64,000 nucleotides of DNA from Numida meleagris (Eukaryota; Chordata; Aves; Galliformes; Numididae). The position numbers were made by a program, and so were the translations under genes. Each line of letters starts with the position of its first letter. The first letter of the stretch is position 1. The notes below the pieces were generated by a model. It was not told the DNA's origin. It saw only the letters and a program-made list of their open reading frames with translations, and ran no database searches. The stretch lies in NCBI RefSeq assembly GCF_002078875.1, contig NC_034409.1, positions 19,280,344 to 19,344,343 of the forward strand, read 5' to 3'. Below are positions 10,656-23,100 of this stretch, one piece after another.

Positions 10656-13600
10656 AAAAATAAACATGGTGAAAATATTTCTCACTATATCTCAAACAAA
10701 AAATAACTTGCAGATCGTTGGCAAGGTTGTAACAAAATTCTGATTAAGATTTTCTAATGACTGTTGTTTACTGACAGCAAAAAATAACCTAACTACAAAG
10801 CGTACCTGATTCCTAGTCAAACCAGAAAATGTCAACCTTCATATTACTCTGTTGTTTTTGTTTGTTTGTTTGTTTGTTTGTTTGTTTGTTTGTTTGTCTG
10901 ATGTTTAAATTATAATGGCAAAATCTTTGGATTGTTTTGGTCCTAGAAACTTTGTTTTAGTAGATCTAAACTAAAATCATAATTAGGAAAACCAAGGTGA
11001 GACTGTGTAATTTTTATACAGTATATTTAAAATAGCTATATCCAAATTCTAAAAACTTCCTGAAAAAGCAGCCGTATGTAGCCCAACACTGACAAAGGGA
11101 GCTATTGTAAATAATTCACATATTCCTGGAAGTTGTATAACTATTTCAGTTGATTCAGGAGTATTCATAGTGTTCCTTGTAAGGAAAATAACTAGATAAG
11201 AGGAGCTATGATGACTTGAAAATGAGTCATTAAATGCACATTTTATTAGCGCAAGTTCCCTATGATTTCATCATAGTGCAGTTCTCTTCTGGCACCTCAT
11301 TCATATCCTTTGTACACCAAGCAGTAACTCAGGAGTCTGAATATAACTTAAGGACAGTCATAATGTATCCTTCATGCCTACACACATGATACATCAGATA
11401 TCGATGCAAATGATTGGGGTGGACTGAAAGAAACAACAGGGACAGAATTGTACCACCTTGAAAAGAAGTCATGAGCTGCATAGAGCTGGCATCATCTCTT
11501 ACCTGTGAATGACTTCTGTAGCTCTCCACCACTTAGTTGACTGGAGATAAGGGTCTTCAGTCTCAGCCATATGAAGATTTTTCTGTGCAGTTCACAGAGC
11601 AAGCAAGGCCGCGTAATCCCTCTCAAAAGATTTCCTTGTTACTCCAAATTCCTTTTAAGTTATGCTTCACTTCATCTTTTAGGGAAGGCCAACACCAGGC
11701 TGTTAGTTGGTTTTATTTTTATTTTACTGTGTGAATAGTTATGCTGAGACACAGTTTATTTGTCCTGATAGAAAAAAAAAAAAAAAGAAATTAGTAATTA
11801 GTAAAAAGATTTAATTGCATTTCTTTTAAATCAATATGAAGTATTTAAATTATTTGTATTCTTTCTGCCTTGTAGAAGTTTTTGACTTTGAGAATATTTT
11901 GTTAGCTTTTTCAATTAGTTTAGTAGAGATAATCAATATACAAGTTTCCATTTACAGAATCAGAAAAACAAGGTGTTCTAAATTACACTACTAACTGAAG
12001 AACAGTCATTTTCCATTCATTAGACTCATACAGAATTGTACTTGATTCTCTGACTTTATAAAGTTTTTTTTCATATGACAGAATTTTCTCTTATCAAATT
12101 TAGCTTAATAGTGGTTATTTTTAGATAAGTAAGGAAACAATCTCCAGCTTTCCACCAGAAACTGATAAGCTAATTTGTTTCACTTAGCTCTGAGTGTGCT
12201 GACAATGTCTTCACACTTTCTAAGATCTTAGATTGTGTCTTTTAAACACAGCCCTATGTTGAGTAAAACTCTAGCACAAAGCCCTGAGGGAGTGCAGAAA
12301 ACACACACCGTGCAACTGTAAAGGAAGAATGTTGAGTAGTTCCTCTAATCATTGACCCTTCTTCCCATTTTTAGATTCATTACCTTCTTATAAGGAAGGA
12401 AGCAAATTATGTTTTCTAGGAACTATGGCTAGTCTTTGTCCATTCATTCATCCTCTGTACATCTGGGTAAGGATCAGAATAATGCTAGTCCTACACTTTC
12501 CTGTTATTTTTGCTTTTTCCCCAGTGTAGTTTTATTGCCTTTGTAACTCTCAAATCATTTTATGTCCTACAGCTAACCGTTGCAGTGTGGTATGTACACA
12601 TCTACAAGTCAAGAACATTTTTCACCATAAAATGATTGTTCCTGATAGAAATCTCTACTTGTAAAAGTACCATGCTCAGGGAGGTTATATAATTTCCCAG
12701 AGAAGGAATCAATTTTCCGTAATAGAAGCTCAGAAAATATCTCTAATGCCTCTGAAGGTAGGTCATTTCATCTAACTAACTGTTACTACAGAGCTGTAGT
12801 AGAGCAAGTATTTCTGGGTAACTTGACTGGAGGGAAAACAATTAATTACTGAACTGTAGTAATACGTTTTCTTGGCAGCAGATATGACTCTATGGTTGCT
12901 GCCATATATAATGCACCCTCTTCAAAGACTAGAGGCTGGAAAAAAAATTCAAGAGTGTACAGCACCAAGTCCCACGCACTGAATACATGTTAGAAAACTG
13001 TATTTCATTTGTGGATTCATAACCTTGTTTTACTTCATTTCATACATAATCAGACTTGCTGGTTCAGATATTTTATTTTAGTTTAAGAGAGAATCTGGTT
13101 CATTTTTCAAAGCTCAGCTAAATCTTTACTGAATTCCCCTAATTCACTGGCAAAATGATGGAAAGAGAAGCAATGAAGAACCATGACAAAAAGGTCAATG
13201 GAAAAAGAGATACTGCGGATACACACACTCATGTATCTTATAAATACCTCTTCTGTGCCTAAATGTACATACAATGATACTAGAACTTTACTGATTTTGA
13301 AACATCCTTTACTTTGAGTTTAGAAAAATGCATCCTTAAAATTAGCAATGCAATTTTAATTCAACCTTCTTGTGTATTTAAATTAGGGCATTAACGTTAC
13401 TATGCCCTCTTGTTTTTAAGGGTACTTTATTGCTCACTGCAGAGGACAGAAGAGGACTCTTTTGATAAACTGTTTTAAATTGTGTTTTATGTAAGTCAAG
13501 TGTAGTTATCAGTGAAAAATCCTAATGTCCCAGGTTTGTTCTACTGCCAAGAATCACTACTCTCCAAGTAGGCAAAATATTAATTTTATCTTTAGTAGTC

Positions 13601-14199
13601 CTTACAGTATTCAATGCTTTAGATTAGCTTGTCCCTGAATTCATCTCAGCAACACCCCTAGTATCCATGGTGATTTAGGGTGTGCACTTGATCACCCTAA
13701 AATTTAATTTTCCAGAGAAGCTGATAGAGCACTGTATTTCTTGTAGTTTTTTTGTTTTTTTTTTTCTCATGCTGAGCATTTAGGGCATGAGGACATGCAA
13801 TAAGTGGTGGCCTCAGAAATGTCTGGTTTGCGTTACTAGTTCAGCATCATATAGATACCTTGGGAAAAGGAAGGGAAGAAATTAAATTCCTCAGAACCAT
13901 ATTCAAAGATCTCAACGAGGAAATCTATCCTTTTCTTTTTGATGTCCCATTTAAGTTACAAAATACCTCTTTAAAATACTATATCTAATTCACCCTTTTA
14001 ATACACCTCTTATACATTAAATGAGCCAGGATTCTTGTAGAAATGATCACATCACTAGACTGTATTATAATGCATACACTTAATAATAAGTCTGAGTCAA
14101 TACTACTCTAACAATTTATCCTGAAATTTTGTAACATTTCAGTTCGTCAAGCCACTTTTTTTTTTCTATGATATGTAAGTGTGTATCTGTGTGCATATT
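10656..14199. other. Unique AT-rich non-coding DNA with a TTTG microsatellite
   Basis: No gene or transposon was recognised. The only clear structure is the TTTG repeat at 10854-10898. Short frames such as 11537-11734 have no family resemblance. Confidence 0.5.
10854..10898 (+). repeat. (TTTG)n microsatellite
   Basis: About eleven near-perfect TTTG units, starting with a longer T run and ending in a TCTG variant. Confidence 0.95.
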
Positions 14200-14289
14200 C
14201 AGGGCTTTAAACTAGAGAGGAAGGGGGAAAGGGAGAAAACCAGCCCTGCAAGAGGTGCGCCTAGGTGGGCATTGGGATTAGGGGTGAGG

Positions 14290-15070
14290 CAAGGGGCTCA
14301 GCTGAAGTGCGTCTATGCCAATGCCCACAGCATGAGCAACAAACAGGAGGAGCTGGAAGCCTTTGTGTGGCAGGCAAACTATGACTCAGTTGCCATTACG
14401 GAAACATGGTGGGATCGCTCCCATGACTGGAGTGCTGCGATGGATGGCTACAAGCTCTTCAGAAAGGATAGGCAAGGAAGGACAGGTGGTGGTGTGGCTC
14501 TCTATGTTAGAGACTGTTTTGATGTTATTGAACTTGCAACTGGGGAAGACAACGTTGAAGCTCTGTGGGTTGGAATCAAGGGAAAGGCTGACAAGGCAGA
14601 CATCCTGGTGGGGGTCTGTTATAGACCGCCTAACCAGGATGAAGAGACAGATGAGGCGTTCTATAAACAGCTGGCTGAAGTTGCGCGATTGCCAGCCCTT
14701 GTCCTCATGGGAGACTTCAACTTCCCTGATATATGCTGGGAATACAACTCGGCACAGAAGAAGCAGTCTAGGAGGTTTCTAGAGTGTATGGAAGATAACT
14801 TCCTTCTGCAGCTGGTCAGAGAACCTACCAGGGGAGGTGCCCTGCTAGACCTGCTGTTTACAAACAGGGAAGGTCTGGTGGGAGATGTGGAAGTTGGGGG
14901 CTTGGACAGAGCGACCATGAAATGGTAGAGTTCTCGATTCTTGGTGGAACCAGGAGAGCGGGCAGCAAAGCGGAGACCTTGGACTTTCGGAGGGCAGACT
15001 TTGAATTGTTCAGGAGACTGGTAGGAAGGGTCCCTTGGGATTTGGTCCTGGAGAGTAAAGGGGTCCAGGA
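14290..15070 (+). pseudogene. CR1 ORF2 apurinic-type endonuclease domain (broken)
   Basis: This domain nicks target DNA to prime reverse transcription. The frame to 14928 shows the exonuclease-endonuclease-phosphatase landmarks: VYANAHSMSNKQEELE (metal-site Asn), AITETWWD (metal-binding Glu), GGGVALYV, VCYRPP, MGDFNFPDI (catalytic Asp/Asn) and LLDLLFTN. A 4-bp deletion at about 14901, seen by comparison with copy 2, shifts the frame just before the last catalytic block. The SDHE block is intact in the DNA but lies in the next frame (14901-14925 onward), which continues to about 15070. The upstream residues from 14179 are not part of the family domain. Confidence 0.93.
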
Positions 15071-15322
15071 AGGAAGTCCTGAAGGCGCAGGAACAGGCTG
15101 TCCCCCTGAGCCACAAGATGAGCTGGCGGGGAAGGAGACCGGCGTGGATGAACAGGGAGCTTTTCCTGAGGCTCCAGGAGAAAAAGAGAATCTACCTCCT
15201 GTGGAAGAAGGGGCAGGTAACTCAGGGAGAGTACAAAGAGGTTGCCAGGATGTGCAGGGAGAAAATAAGAAAGGCAAAGGCCCAACTCGAATTAAGCTTG
15301 GCTGCTGGGATTAAAGGGAACA
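15070..15322 (+). pseudogene. CR1 ORF2 linker between endonuclease and RT (frameshifted)
   Basis: The frame at 15118-15322 reads RRPAWMNRELFLRLQEKKR and then a basic AKAQLELSLAAG stretch, the region that precedes RT in CR1 ORF2. It sits in a different frame from the preceding endonuclease tail because about 20 bp present in copy 2 (63821-63840) is missing here near 15070. It is cut off on the right by the run of N. The 14661-15285 minus-strand frames are antisense shadows. Confidence 0.88.
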
Positions 15323-16041
15323 NNNNNNNNNNNNNNNNNNNNNNNNNNNNNNNNNNNNNNNNNNNNNNNNNNNNNNNNNNNNNNNNNNNNNNNNNNNNNN
15401 NNNNNNNNNNNNNNNNNNNNNNNNNNNNNNNNNNNNNNNNNNNNNNNNNNNNNNNNNNNNNNNNNNNNNNNNNNNNNNNNNNNNNNNNNNNNNNNNNNNN
15501 NNNNNNNNNNNNNNNNNNNNNNNNNNNNNNNNNNNNNNNNNNNNNNNNNNNNNNNNNNNNNNNNNNNNNNNNNNNNNNNNNNNNNNNNNNNNNNNNNNNN
15601 NNNNNNNNNNNNNNNNNNNNNNNNNNNNNNNNNNNNNNNNNNNNNNNNNNNNNNNNNNNNNNNNNNNNNNNNNNNNNNNNNNNNNNNNNNNNNNNNNNNN
15701 NNNNNNNNNNNNNNNNNNNNNNNNNNNNNNNNNNNNNNNNNNNNNNNNNNNNNNNNNNNNNNNNNNNNNNNNNNNNNNNNNNNNNNNNNNNNNNNNNNNN
15801 NNNNNNNNNNNNNNNNNNNNNNNNNNNNNNNNNNNNNNNNNNNNNNNNNNNNNNNNNNNNNNNNNNNNNNNNNNNNNNNNNNNNNNNNNNNNNNNNNNNN
15901 NNNNNNNNNNNNNNNNNNNNNNNNNNNNNNNNNNNNNNNNNNNNNNNNNNNNNNNNNNNNNNNNNNNNNNNNNNNNNNNNNNNNNNNNNNNNNNNNNNNN
16001 NNNNNNNNNNNNNNNNNNNNNNNNNNNNNNNNNNNNNNNNN
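15323..16041. other. Assembly gap (719 N)
   Basis: A run of unknown bases lies inside CR1 copy 1, between the ORF2 linker and RT motif A. From the family layout about 230-240 codons should lie here, so the gap size fits a normal CR1 of this type without a large insertion. Any frame reported across it is an artefact. Confidence 0.99.
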
Positions 16042-16508
16042 ACACTGTCTCCCACAGTATTCTCCTGGAGAAACTGGCAGCCTGTGGCTTGGACAGGTAC
16101 ACCCTTTACTGGGTAAGGAGCTGGCTGGAGGGCCGGGCCCAGAGAGTGGTGGTGAATGGAGTTAAATACAGCTGGCAACTGGTCACGAGTGGTGTTCCCC
16201 AGGGGTCGGTGCTGGGGCCTGTCCTCTTCAATATGTTTACTGATGACCTGGATGAGGGCATTGAGAGCCCCTTCAGTAAGTTTGCAAATGACACCAAGCT
16301 GGCAGGAAGTGTCGATCTGCCTGGGGGTAGAGAGGCCCTACAGAGAGATCTGGACAGGCTGGATCTCTGGGCTGAAGCCAATGGGATGAGGTTCAACAAG
16401 ACCACGTGCCGGGTCCTGCACTTTGACCGCAACAACCCCAGGCAATGCTACAGGCTTGGGGCAGAGTGGCTGGATGGCTGGAAAGTTGTGTGGAGGAAAC
16501 GGACCTAG
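16042..16508 (+). pseudogene. CR1 ORF2 reverse transcriptase palm (FAND mutant)
   Basis: This is the RT palm after the gap. The frame shows [14 protein letters not shown], then [15 protein letters not shown] (the PQG motif), then [11 protein letters not shown] at 16275-16307. In an active CR1 RT the last block carries FADD, whose paired Asp residues bind catalytic metal. Here the first Asp codon is AAT (Asn, 16287-16289), a single G-to-A change that should abolish catalysis. The frame continues through [13 protein letters not shown] and breaks at 16467-16482, where tggctgga is duplicated in tandem. Confidence 0.93.
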
Positions 16509-17092
16509 GGGTATTGGCCGACGCTTGGCTGAGTATGAGCCAGCAGTGTGCCCAGGTGGCTAAGAAGGCCAATGGCATCCTGGCTTCTATCAGAAATAGT
16601 GTTGCCAGTAAGAGTAGGGAAGTCATTCTCCCTCTGTACTCAGCCCTAGTGAGGCCCCACCTCGAGTACTGTGTCCAGTTTTGGGCTCCTCACTGCAAAA
16701 AAGACACTGAGGCCCTGGAGCGTGTTCAGAGGAGGGTGACGAAGCTGGTGAGGGGTCTGGAGCACAGGCCTTATGAGGAGCGGCTGAGGGAGCTGGGATT
16801 GTTCAGTCTGGAGAAGAGGAGGCTCAAGGGAGACCTTATCACTCTCTATAACTATCTGAAGGGAGGTTGTGGTGAGCTGGTGGTCAGCCTCTTCTCCCTT
16901 GTAACTAGTGACAGGATGAGGGGGAATGGCCTCAAGTTGCGCCAGGGGAGATTAAGGCTGGACATTAGGAAATACTACTTTTCTGAAAGAGTGGTCAGGC
17001 GCTGGAACGGGCTGCCCAGGGAGGTGGTGGAGTCACTGTCCCTGGAGGTGTTCAAGAAACGTTTAGATATAGCGTTGGGAGACATAGTTTAG
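16483..17092 (+). pseudogene. CR1 ORF2 thumb and C-terminal region
   Basis: After the 8-bp duplication the ORF2 sequence continues in a new frame to the natural stop at 17092. Landmarks in order are [72 protein letters not shown] and [10 protein letters not shown], ending ALGDIV. This region is typical of the CR1 ORF2 C-terminus. There is no internal stop from 16483 to 17092, so this part is well preserved, consistent with a fairly recent insertion. Confidence 0.92.
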
Positions 17093-17175
17093 TGGGGTTG
17101 GTGGTGGTAGGTGGATGGTTGGACTAGGTGATCTTGTAGGTCTTTTCCAACCTAGCTCATTCTATGATTCTATAA
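17093..17175 (+). other. CR1 copy 1 3' UTR and terminal repeat
   Basis: A short G-rich UTR follows the ORF2 stop. Then comes a block around 17123-17158 whose end can base-pair locally (aggtcttttccaacct), and the terminal attctatgattctata. The CR1 reverse transcriptase recognises this 3' end in the RNA, so it is the part found in nearly all CR1 insertions. Confidence 0.9.
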
Positions 17176-20100
17176 TGGACATTACTAATTCTTGACACTG
17201 ACTTTAACTAAGCATGTCTTCAGTTCATAAACATGATGAGTGGCAAGGTACACAATGGAATTTGCTTTTTTCTCATCACCATTTAAAAACAAAACAAAAT
17301 GAAAACATTGTGTTGAGCAGAAAAAGAAGGTAAAAAAAAACCCTAGTATGTACTGTAGTAATGTTGAACTCATGAGCTACAAACTAAGAGCATTCAAAGC
17401 TGAATTGTAATCCAGTGAGCGTATTATGTATCTCGCATTACTGATGTATTGTATTGTCACTGAGCAATAACTTTTGTGATTTAGTTCTGTCATATTGCAT
17501 TCACTTTCTCCAGCCATTTATATTAGGAGCAGCTTTTGTGTGCCACATAAGTGAGCCTGGCTTTAATCTGCAACTGTTTTACTGCTTTTGCCTTCAGGGC
17601 CATCATCTGTGTACTTAGCAGAACTGTTGGACATACCAGGTTTTGAAATACTGTACAGGAAGTTTTTTTGTTGTTTTTTTTTTGTTTGTTTTTTGTTTTT
17701 AAATAAAAATCAGGCTTGCCAAATCTCGAGATTGTTACTAAAACAAAATCACATTGACTGAGTAAAAGCTGAGCAAAATTCTTGAGGTCTGGCCCACTAT
17801 TTAACATCAGATTATATGCTTCTCTTATTAAATAAAAACTTAAAAGATGGCCTCAAGCTCAGAAAGCAATTGTGCACATGCTAGTCTTTAGGCATGTATA
17901 AAATTATCTTGATTTGAATATGACTGCTTCCTGCAGCAGAATGCAAAGGGAAGTCTGGGAAAAGTATGTGCGATGTCAAATATCCTGTTCTTTGTCCTTG
18001 ATCTCCTTGCAAGACCCATATACAGTGCTGTGTTTTTCTAAGTTCTTGAGACCATACAGAGCCACTTTTCCTACAACAGAAAAATATACTTAACTGACAG
18101 CAGAGTACTGATGAAGGTTAATATTGTTGTTGTTGGATGCACAGAAATTCTGCTAGAGGGACTCCTGACATGCATTCATGTATGAACACTGAAACTCACA
18201 TCAGAAATCTCTGGCTCTGTGTGTGTAGCTGTTCTCACACTGAGTTTGGTGGCTGGGGTTTTGTACTTTTGCTCTCACTATGCTGTCAGGAAGTCTCTCA
18301 TATAACATACATTTTTTGTTTTGTTGTCGTTGTTTAGGTTTTATGTTTGAAATCATTGATTTTCTGGGGTGTTTCATAACTACAAAAGAGAATTTGGAAA
18401 GAGCTTATGTCAAGGTGAGAATCTTAGAATGAATTTGTTTTCATTTAGAAATAAAGGAAAGTAATATTCCTATTTGCACAAGATTACAATTTATCACTCT
18501 AAGAATTTGCTTGTACATTTTTTTTCTCTGATTTCTGAATGTTAGAGTACGTGGGAGAAAATTTTTGTCACAGACTCATAAAGGTCACTTTGTAGTTATC
18601 CTTATTTTGAATGTATTGTTGTGGCTGTTTAGGTCTGTTAAAATAAATAAAGTTCAAGTAACTACATTTTGCATGTTTTTATATTTGTAAATTTTTATAG
18701 CATAATGATTTTCTGTAATATCTTTAAGAGATTTTTTTTAAATAAAATTTACATTAAATTCAAAGAGGCCATGATTTCACTCCTAAATTTGTTCTTTCTG
18801 ACAGCTTTTAAGTTTATGCAGGCAGCTGCTATTGTATGTTTTGCCTTCAGAAGAAAAGGATGCTGACATTAAGTTTACACTGTCCTGCATTTTGTTGGGC
18901 TTCTTTAGATAAAATGAAATTGGACCATTTTTTTTGATGTAATATCAGATATTAACTAAGTGGTTTGGTCTTTTTTTTTCTCTCTATAACAGATTTCGAT
19001 ACCTGGCTTCTTCCCAAAACTAAGAGCATTATAATGTGGGAACTTAACCTGCTAAATGTGGGAGGGAGTGGATAATTGTTGTTGTAGGTGTTCAAATAAC
19101 AAGCCGTTTATATTTTCTCCTGTTTGTTTTCAGCAACTCCTACCTCAGCAAATTTGGCAAGTTTCTCCATTTAGCCCACATCTCTATTGTTTACAGGCTA
19201 ATTGTCGAGTTCAACTGTTGTGAACACTACCCTGCAAACAGAGTCTTACAGTGCTGTTGTCTTGGGAATGTCTTCTTTAAATAGAATAGAGATTGCATTT
19301 ATTTGCCTGGGATATATTTTCCTGAAGAAATCCGAGTTACCTGACTTCCTATGGTATCCCTACAGAACAGTGAAGAAACTGCAAGAAACAGAGGCCAGGC
19401 AGCTAAACTGCTGTCAGAGTGTAAAGAAGTCATAGCTGAAAAATATTCCATCCTAAGGTTGCGAGTACTTAAAGAAAGTGAAAGAACCCCACGACTTTGA
19501 AAAATAACTTATTTTTGTACATAGGATCCCAGTGATAGAGAGATTTAACTGTGAAATAACACACTTATCAGAGCACTTTTTATCAGTTTTAAGCTGTACG
19601 CAAAAAGTATTTTAGGTCATTTCGGGATACTTTGTTCAAGCTCTAGGTGATATTTTCAGTGGAAGTTCTTTTCTAGAAAATCTTATGTCTAAACTGTGTT
19701 TCTGTAGGTGATTAGCATATAGGTAGTAAATATTGAACGTTTGAAGCCTGCACCAAGAAAACAAAACTCAGCAAGAATTTTAGCATGCCAGCACTTTTTA
19801 CATCTTTATCTTCTCAAAATATCCCATCTGCCTGAAATCTTCCCTGAAGTTATAGAGGAAATCTTTCTGCAGAATGAAACCTCCAAAATGAACATAAAGC
19901 GTGTCCCCACGGAATCTGGTACAGGCCTCTTGTACTGCAAAATAGCAGACCAGTTTTACTCATCAAGCAGTTCCATGGAAGAGAGAGAGATCCATGCTCA
20001 TGAACTCATTTGCATGTTAACAGACCATGTTTCAATGTAATTGGCTTATTCAAATCACATTAGCAGGAAATACAGGCAAAAAAAAATGCAAAGAATGAAG

Positions 20101-23100
20101 TCATTTGCAGCCTTATCTAAAATCTCTTACATGTAGTCTGTTCTTCCTGAGAGCCTGTAAATCCTGGGAATCAGTGCAAAAGCTAGAGAAATTAGCATTA
20201 AGAGAGTGCTCCAAAGTCAGAAACTGTAGATAGCTTAAGACCCTCTTAGAGCGTCCAGCATATGAAAGGCATATGCACCTTAACACTGTCTTTATACAGC
20301 CTATTTTTCAGTAAATGATAGAAGATTTCCCCCCAGGTAAGGCTTCCTAATACACTGTGTGGTTTTGAAGCGTCTTTTGAAGGGTTTCCTTTTTCAAGAT
20401 GGTGTCACAAATAGGTATGTATTATAAGATCTTACGCATGAGGACTGACTTTGTAATGTCTGTATTTTGAAAGAGTATTGTGTAATTAAAAAAAAAATTA
20501 TCCTCTATTCTGTAGTTTTGGTGGGGCAAGACTAGCACATTCACATGCAGAAAAGAACCTCCTACACAACTATTTCTATTTTAGGCTTGTCATCTTGTAC
20601 ATTCAATATCACTTCATAGCTTTTGAAGCCTATTACTAATTTAATAACATATGAGAAAGTAAAATTATATATAAAATAACTCAGTGCTCACCAAATTTCA
20701 ACAGCTGTGTCACCAAGAAAGTTTCTAAACAGAATTGATTTACAAAGAAGTTTAAGTGTATCCTTGTTAAAAACATTTCAGGTCTTCTTATTACAAACAT
20801 TTCATAAAATGAACTGTTCGAAAGAGGGAAGGGGTGCCAATGTAACAAAGAACAAATTATATTATTTATTCTGCACAAAGCTAAAATCAAAGTACAACAG
20901 TAAAGAAATGAAGAAAAAAAATGAGAGAGATTAAATAAGGCAAAAATCTGAAGAAAATTAAGGATGTGATTTTTAAATTTTTAGTCTTAAAAAGTATGCT
21001 CATATAAGCCAAAAAATTATTTCTGGCAAACTTAATTCTGTTGGTTTCCATTTCTTCAAGCTGTCCTTCATCATGATTAGGTCTTTACTGTGCAACCTCT
21101 CTCTCTCCTGCATTAGTTAGGTGACTTGCTGGAGGATGATTCCATCAAACTTGTGGTGTTCCTGAAAGTAACCTAGAAGATATAGAGTGGGATTTCCTAT
21201 TGATAGAATACAGGTTCCTCCATTCCTGGCCTTTTCTTTCTCCTTCTGCTCTGACCCCAGCTTCTGTACATGATTCCACTTCTCTGTTGATATCTTCTTC
21301 CAAACTTCTCGCATTTTTTTGACTTATTTTCCTCATCATTCAAATTTCTCCATAATGAAACTCACTCATGTTGATGAAAATGTTGATGAGAGTGTTTTCC
21401 ACATTCATTTTAGTCTTCAATGTTCAGGCAGGAAGACTTTTTTTAAGAGTTTCACTAGGACAAATCTGTTGACTATAAGCTCAGACATTTGAGGGACATG
21501 AGATTTGGTACTTTCAAGTATATTCTTGAACAAATGTCAAAACTCTTGCACAATTTAATTACTTCCTTCTCTGCAAGTAAGCAAGTGTTGATAGCTCCTT
21601 AACCAACAATAAAAAGGGTAGCAACAAAAAAATTATCTAAAGTCAGTTTCCTTCTACCTGACTTCCATAGGTGCATCTCCTCAGCTGAGCTTCAGATATT
21701 GCTGTACTGGAAACACTTTCTTTCTTGAATGCTGCTTTACAGTTACAGAGTAACTGGACTAATTTTGGTAAAACTTACCATCACTAAAATGTTTGGCATA
21801 AGCAACCAAAATCTGGCAACAACTGAAAATGAGATTTCCTAGTAGGAAGACTCATCATTTATACAAGATGACAGTTCAGCATGTGGTATTGTTATATTGA
21901 ATGAACCACAAGATAAATTTTAGCAGCTACTGTTTGAATAAGAAGATGAATAACTACGAGAAGGAAGTCCCGCTTTCTTGTACCTGCTCAGGCTGCAGTC
22001 TGAATCTCAGTGTTTTTATACCAATGATCTCTGGTGTAGCAAATCTTGTGGCACAACCAGAGACTTTCTGTTCTGGTTTTCAGGTACAGTCCAGGAACAA
22101 CAGGTGGGACAGGAACAAAAATTAAAATTGGTGTTCTATGTCTCTTCTGATCTGAGCATTAGGACAAGGTGATTAACAGTCCACCTGTCCAATGCTTTAG
22201 TGCTGACACAGCTGCAGACTATTTTTATCTATAAAGAAATAGATTTTTGAAAATGAAAGCTCTTCAAATGCCATAAAAAAGTACCAGTGCTTTGTTTGTC
22301 TTGGCCTAAATTTCAAGTTATCTGTTGAAAAATACTATGTCCATACTAAGCATTCATCTCATGTTCTCTGCTTGACTGAATAGCTATAATTTTGCATATT
22401 TATAAACATTTTTTTTATCCTCTAATTTCCTGTTCCTAAACTTTCTGCTTCAAAAGTGCCTTTTTAAGATTCTGTTTTCTCCTTGTGGCCATTGTTCTAA
22501 TGCACATAAATTCTAATGAAGGAATGTTGTCACTATATGCATGGCACAGAGGGCTTGAGGCTGGTCCCTAATGGTCTCAGCAAAAATCCATAGTGTCAAG
22601 TGATTCAGTATAGAAGCATGATCAATAATCTGTCAGCATAAAATCAAATGTCATTTTCTCCATCACAATGTAACTCAGAAGACACAGCAGAGACAGCTGT
22701 GCTTTGTGCAAGATTTTCTGTGCAAAGCATATAAAAATATTACTGAAGCTTACGTTTAAAAAATGCAAATAATTCATGTTGCATCAAGAGTAAGATGAAG
22801 AACAGATTTTAAATGTTTTTATTACTTAGCTGTCATTCATACCAGTCAGTAGCTGAATTCTAGAGTATCTAATGTTTATTCTTATAGCTGTGGATAAACC
22901 GCTAAGGAAAGTGTATATGTCTTTCAGATGCTCTGTGGAATTTAAGAGGCATTGTTTATTTACAGAGAATTTATTAATGGATCTTCAGTCCTTTTAATGT
23001 TATTATATGCCTTTTTATTGGTCATTGATATTTGAAGAGAGGGTTAATATTATTTTTTTTTCCACAAAGTAGTCTCAATTCACTTCTAAAGCAATATCAA

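Larger units (their letters stand above)
14200..17175 (+). mobile_element. CR1 LINE copy 1, long, young subfamily, with assembly gap
   Basis: This is a plus-strand CR1 that starts near the ORF1/ORF2 boundary and holds an almost complete ORF2 and the 3' UTR. In order it has endonuclease (about 14310-15000), linker (15000-15322), a 719-base run of N, reverse transcriptase (16042-16470), C-terminal region (to 17092), and 3' UTR ending in attctatgattctata at 17159-17174. Its first about 1.1 kb closely matches copy 2 at the right edge. The 5' part is truncated, as usual for CR1. At least three frame-breaking lesions and a mutated catalytic motif show it cannot move by itself. Confidence 0.95.

Noticed and set aside
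10524..10743. Two overlapping plus frames of 60-61 codons
   Set aside because: The left part is antisense of the CR1 fragment and the frames run into unrelated DNA.
14661..15285. Minus-strand frames of 91-151 codons rich in Ser/Pro
   Set aside because: Antisense of the CR1 copy 1 endonuclease and linker. The same shadows recur at copy 2 (63413-63886), which confirms they come from the element.
15118..16178. Long frames of about 260-330 codons across the gap on both strands
   Set aside because: They are open only because the 719 N bases contain no stops. The flanking sequence belongs to a CR1 element in several frames.
19741..20040. 99-codon plus-strand frame
   Set aside because: No domain, no neighbouring exon-like frames with splice signals and no similarity I recognise. 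Length is within chance for a 64-kb window.
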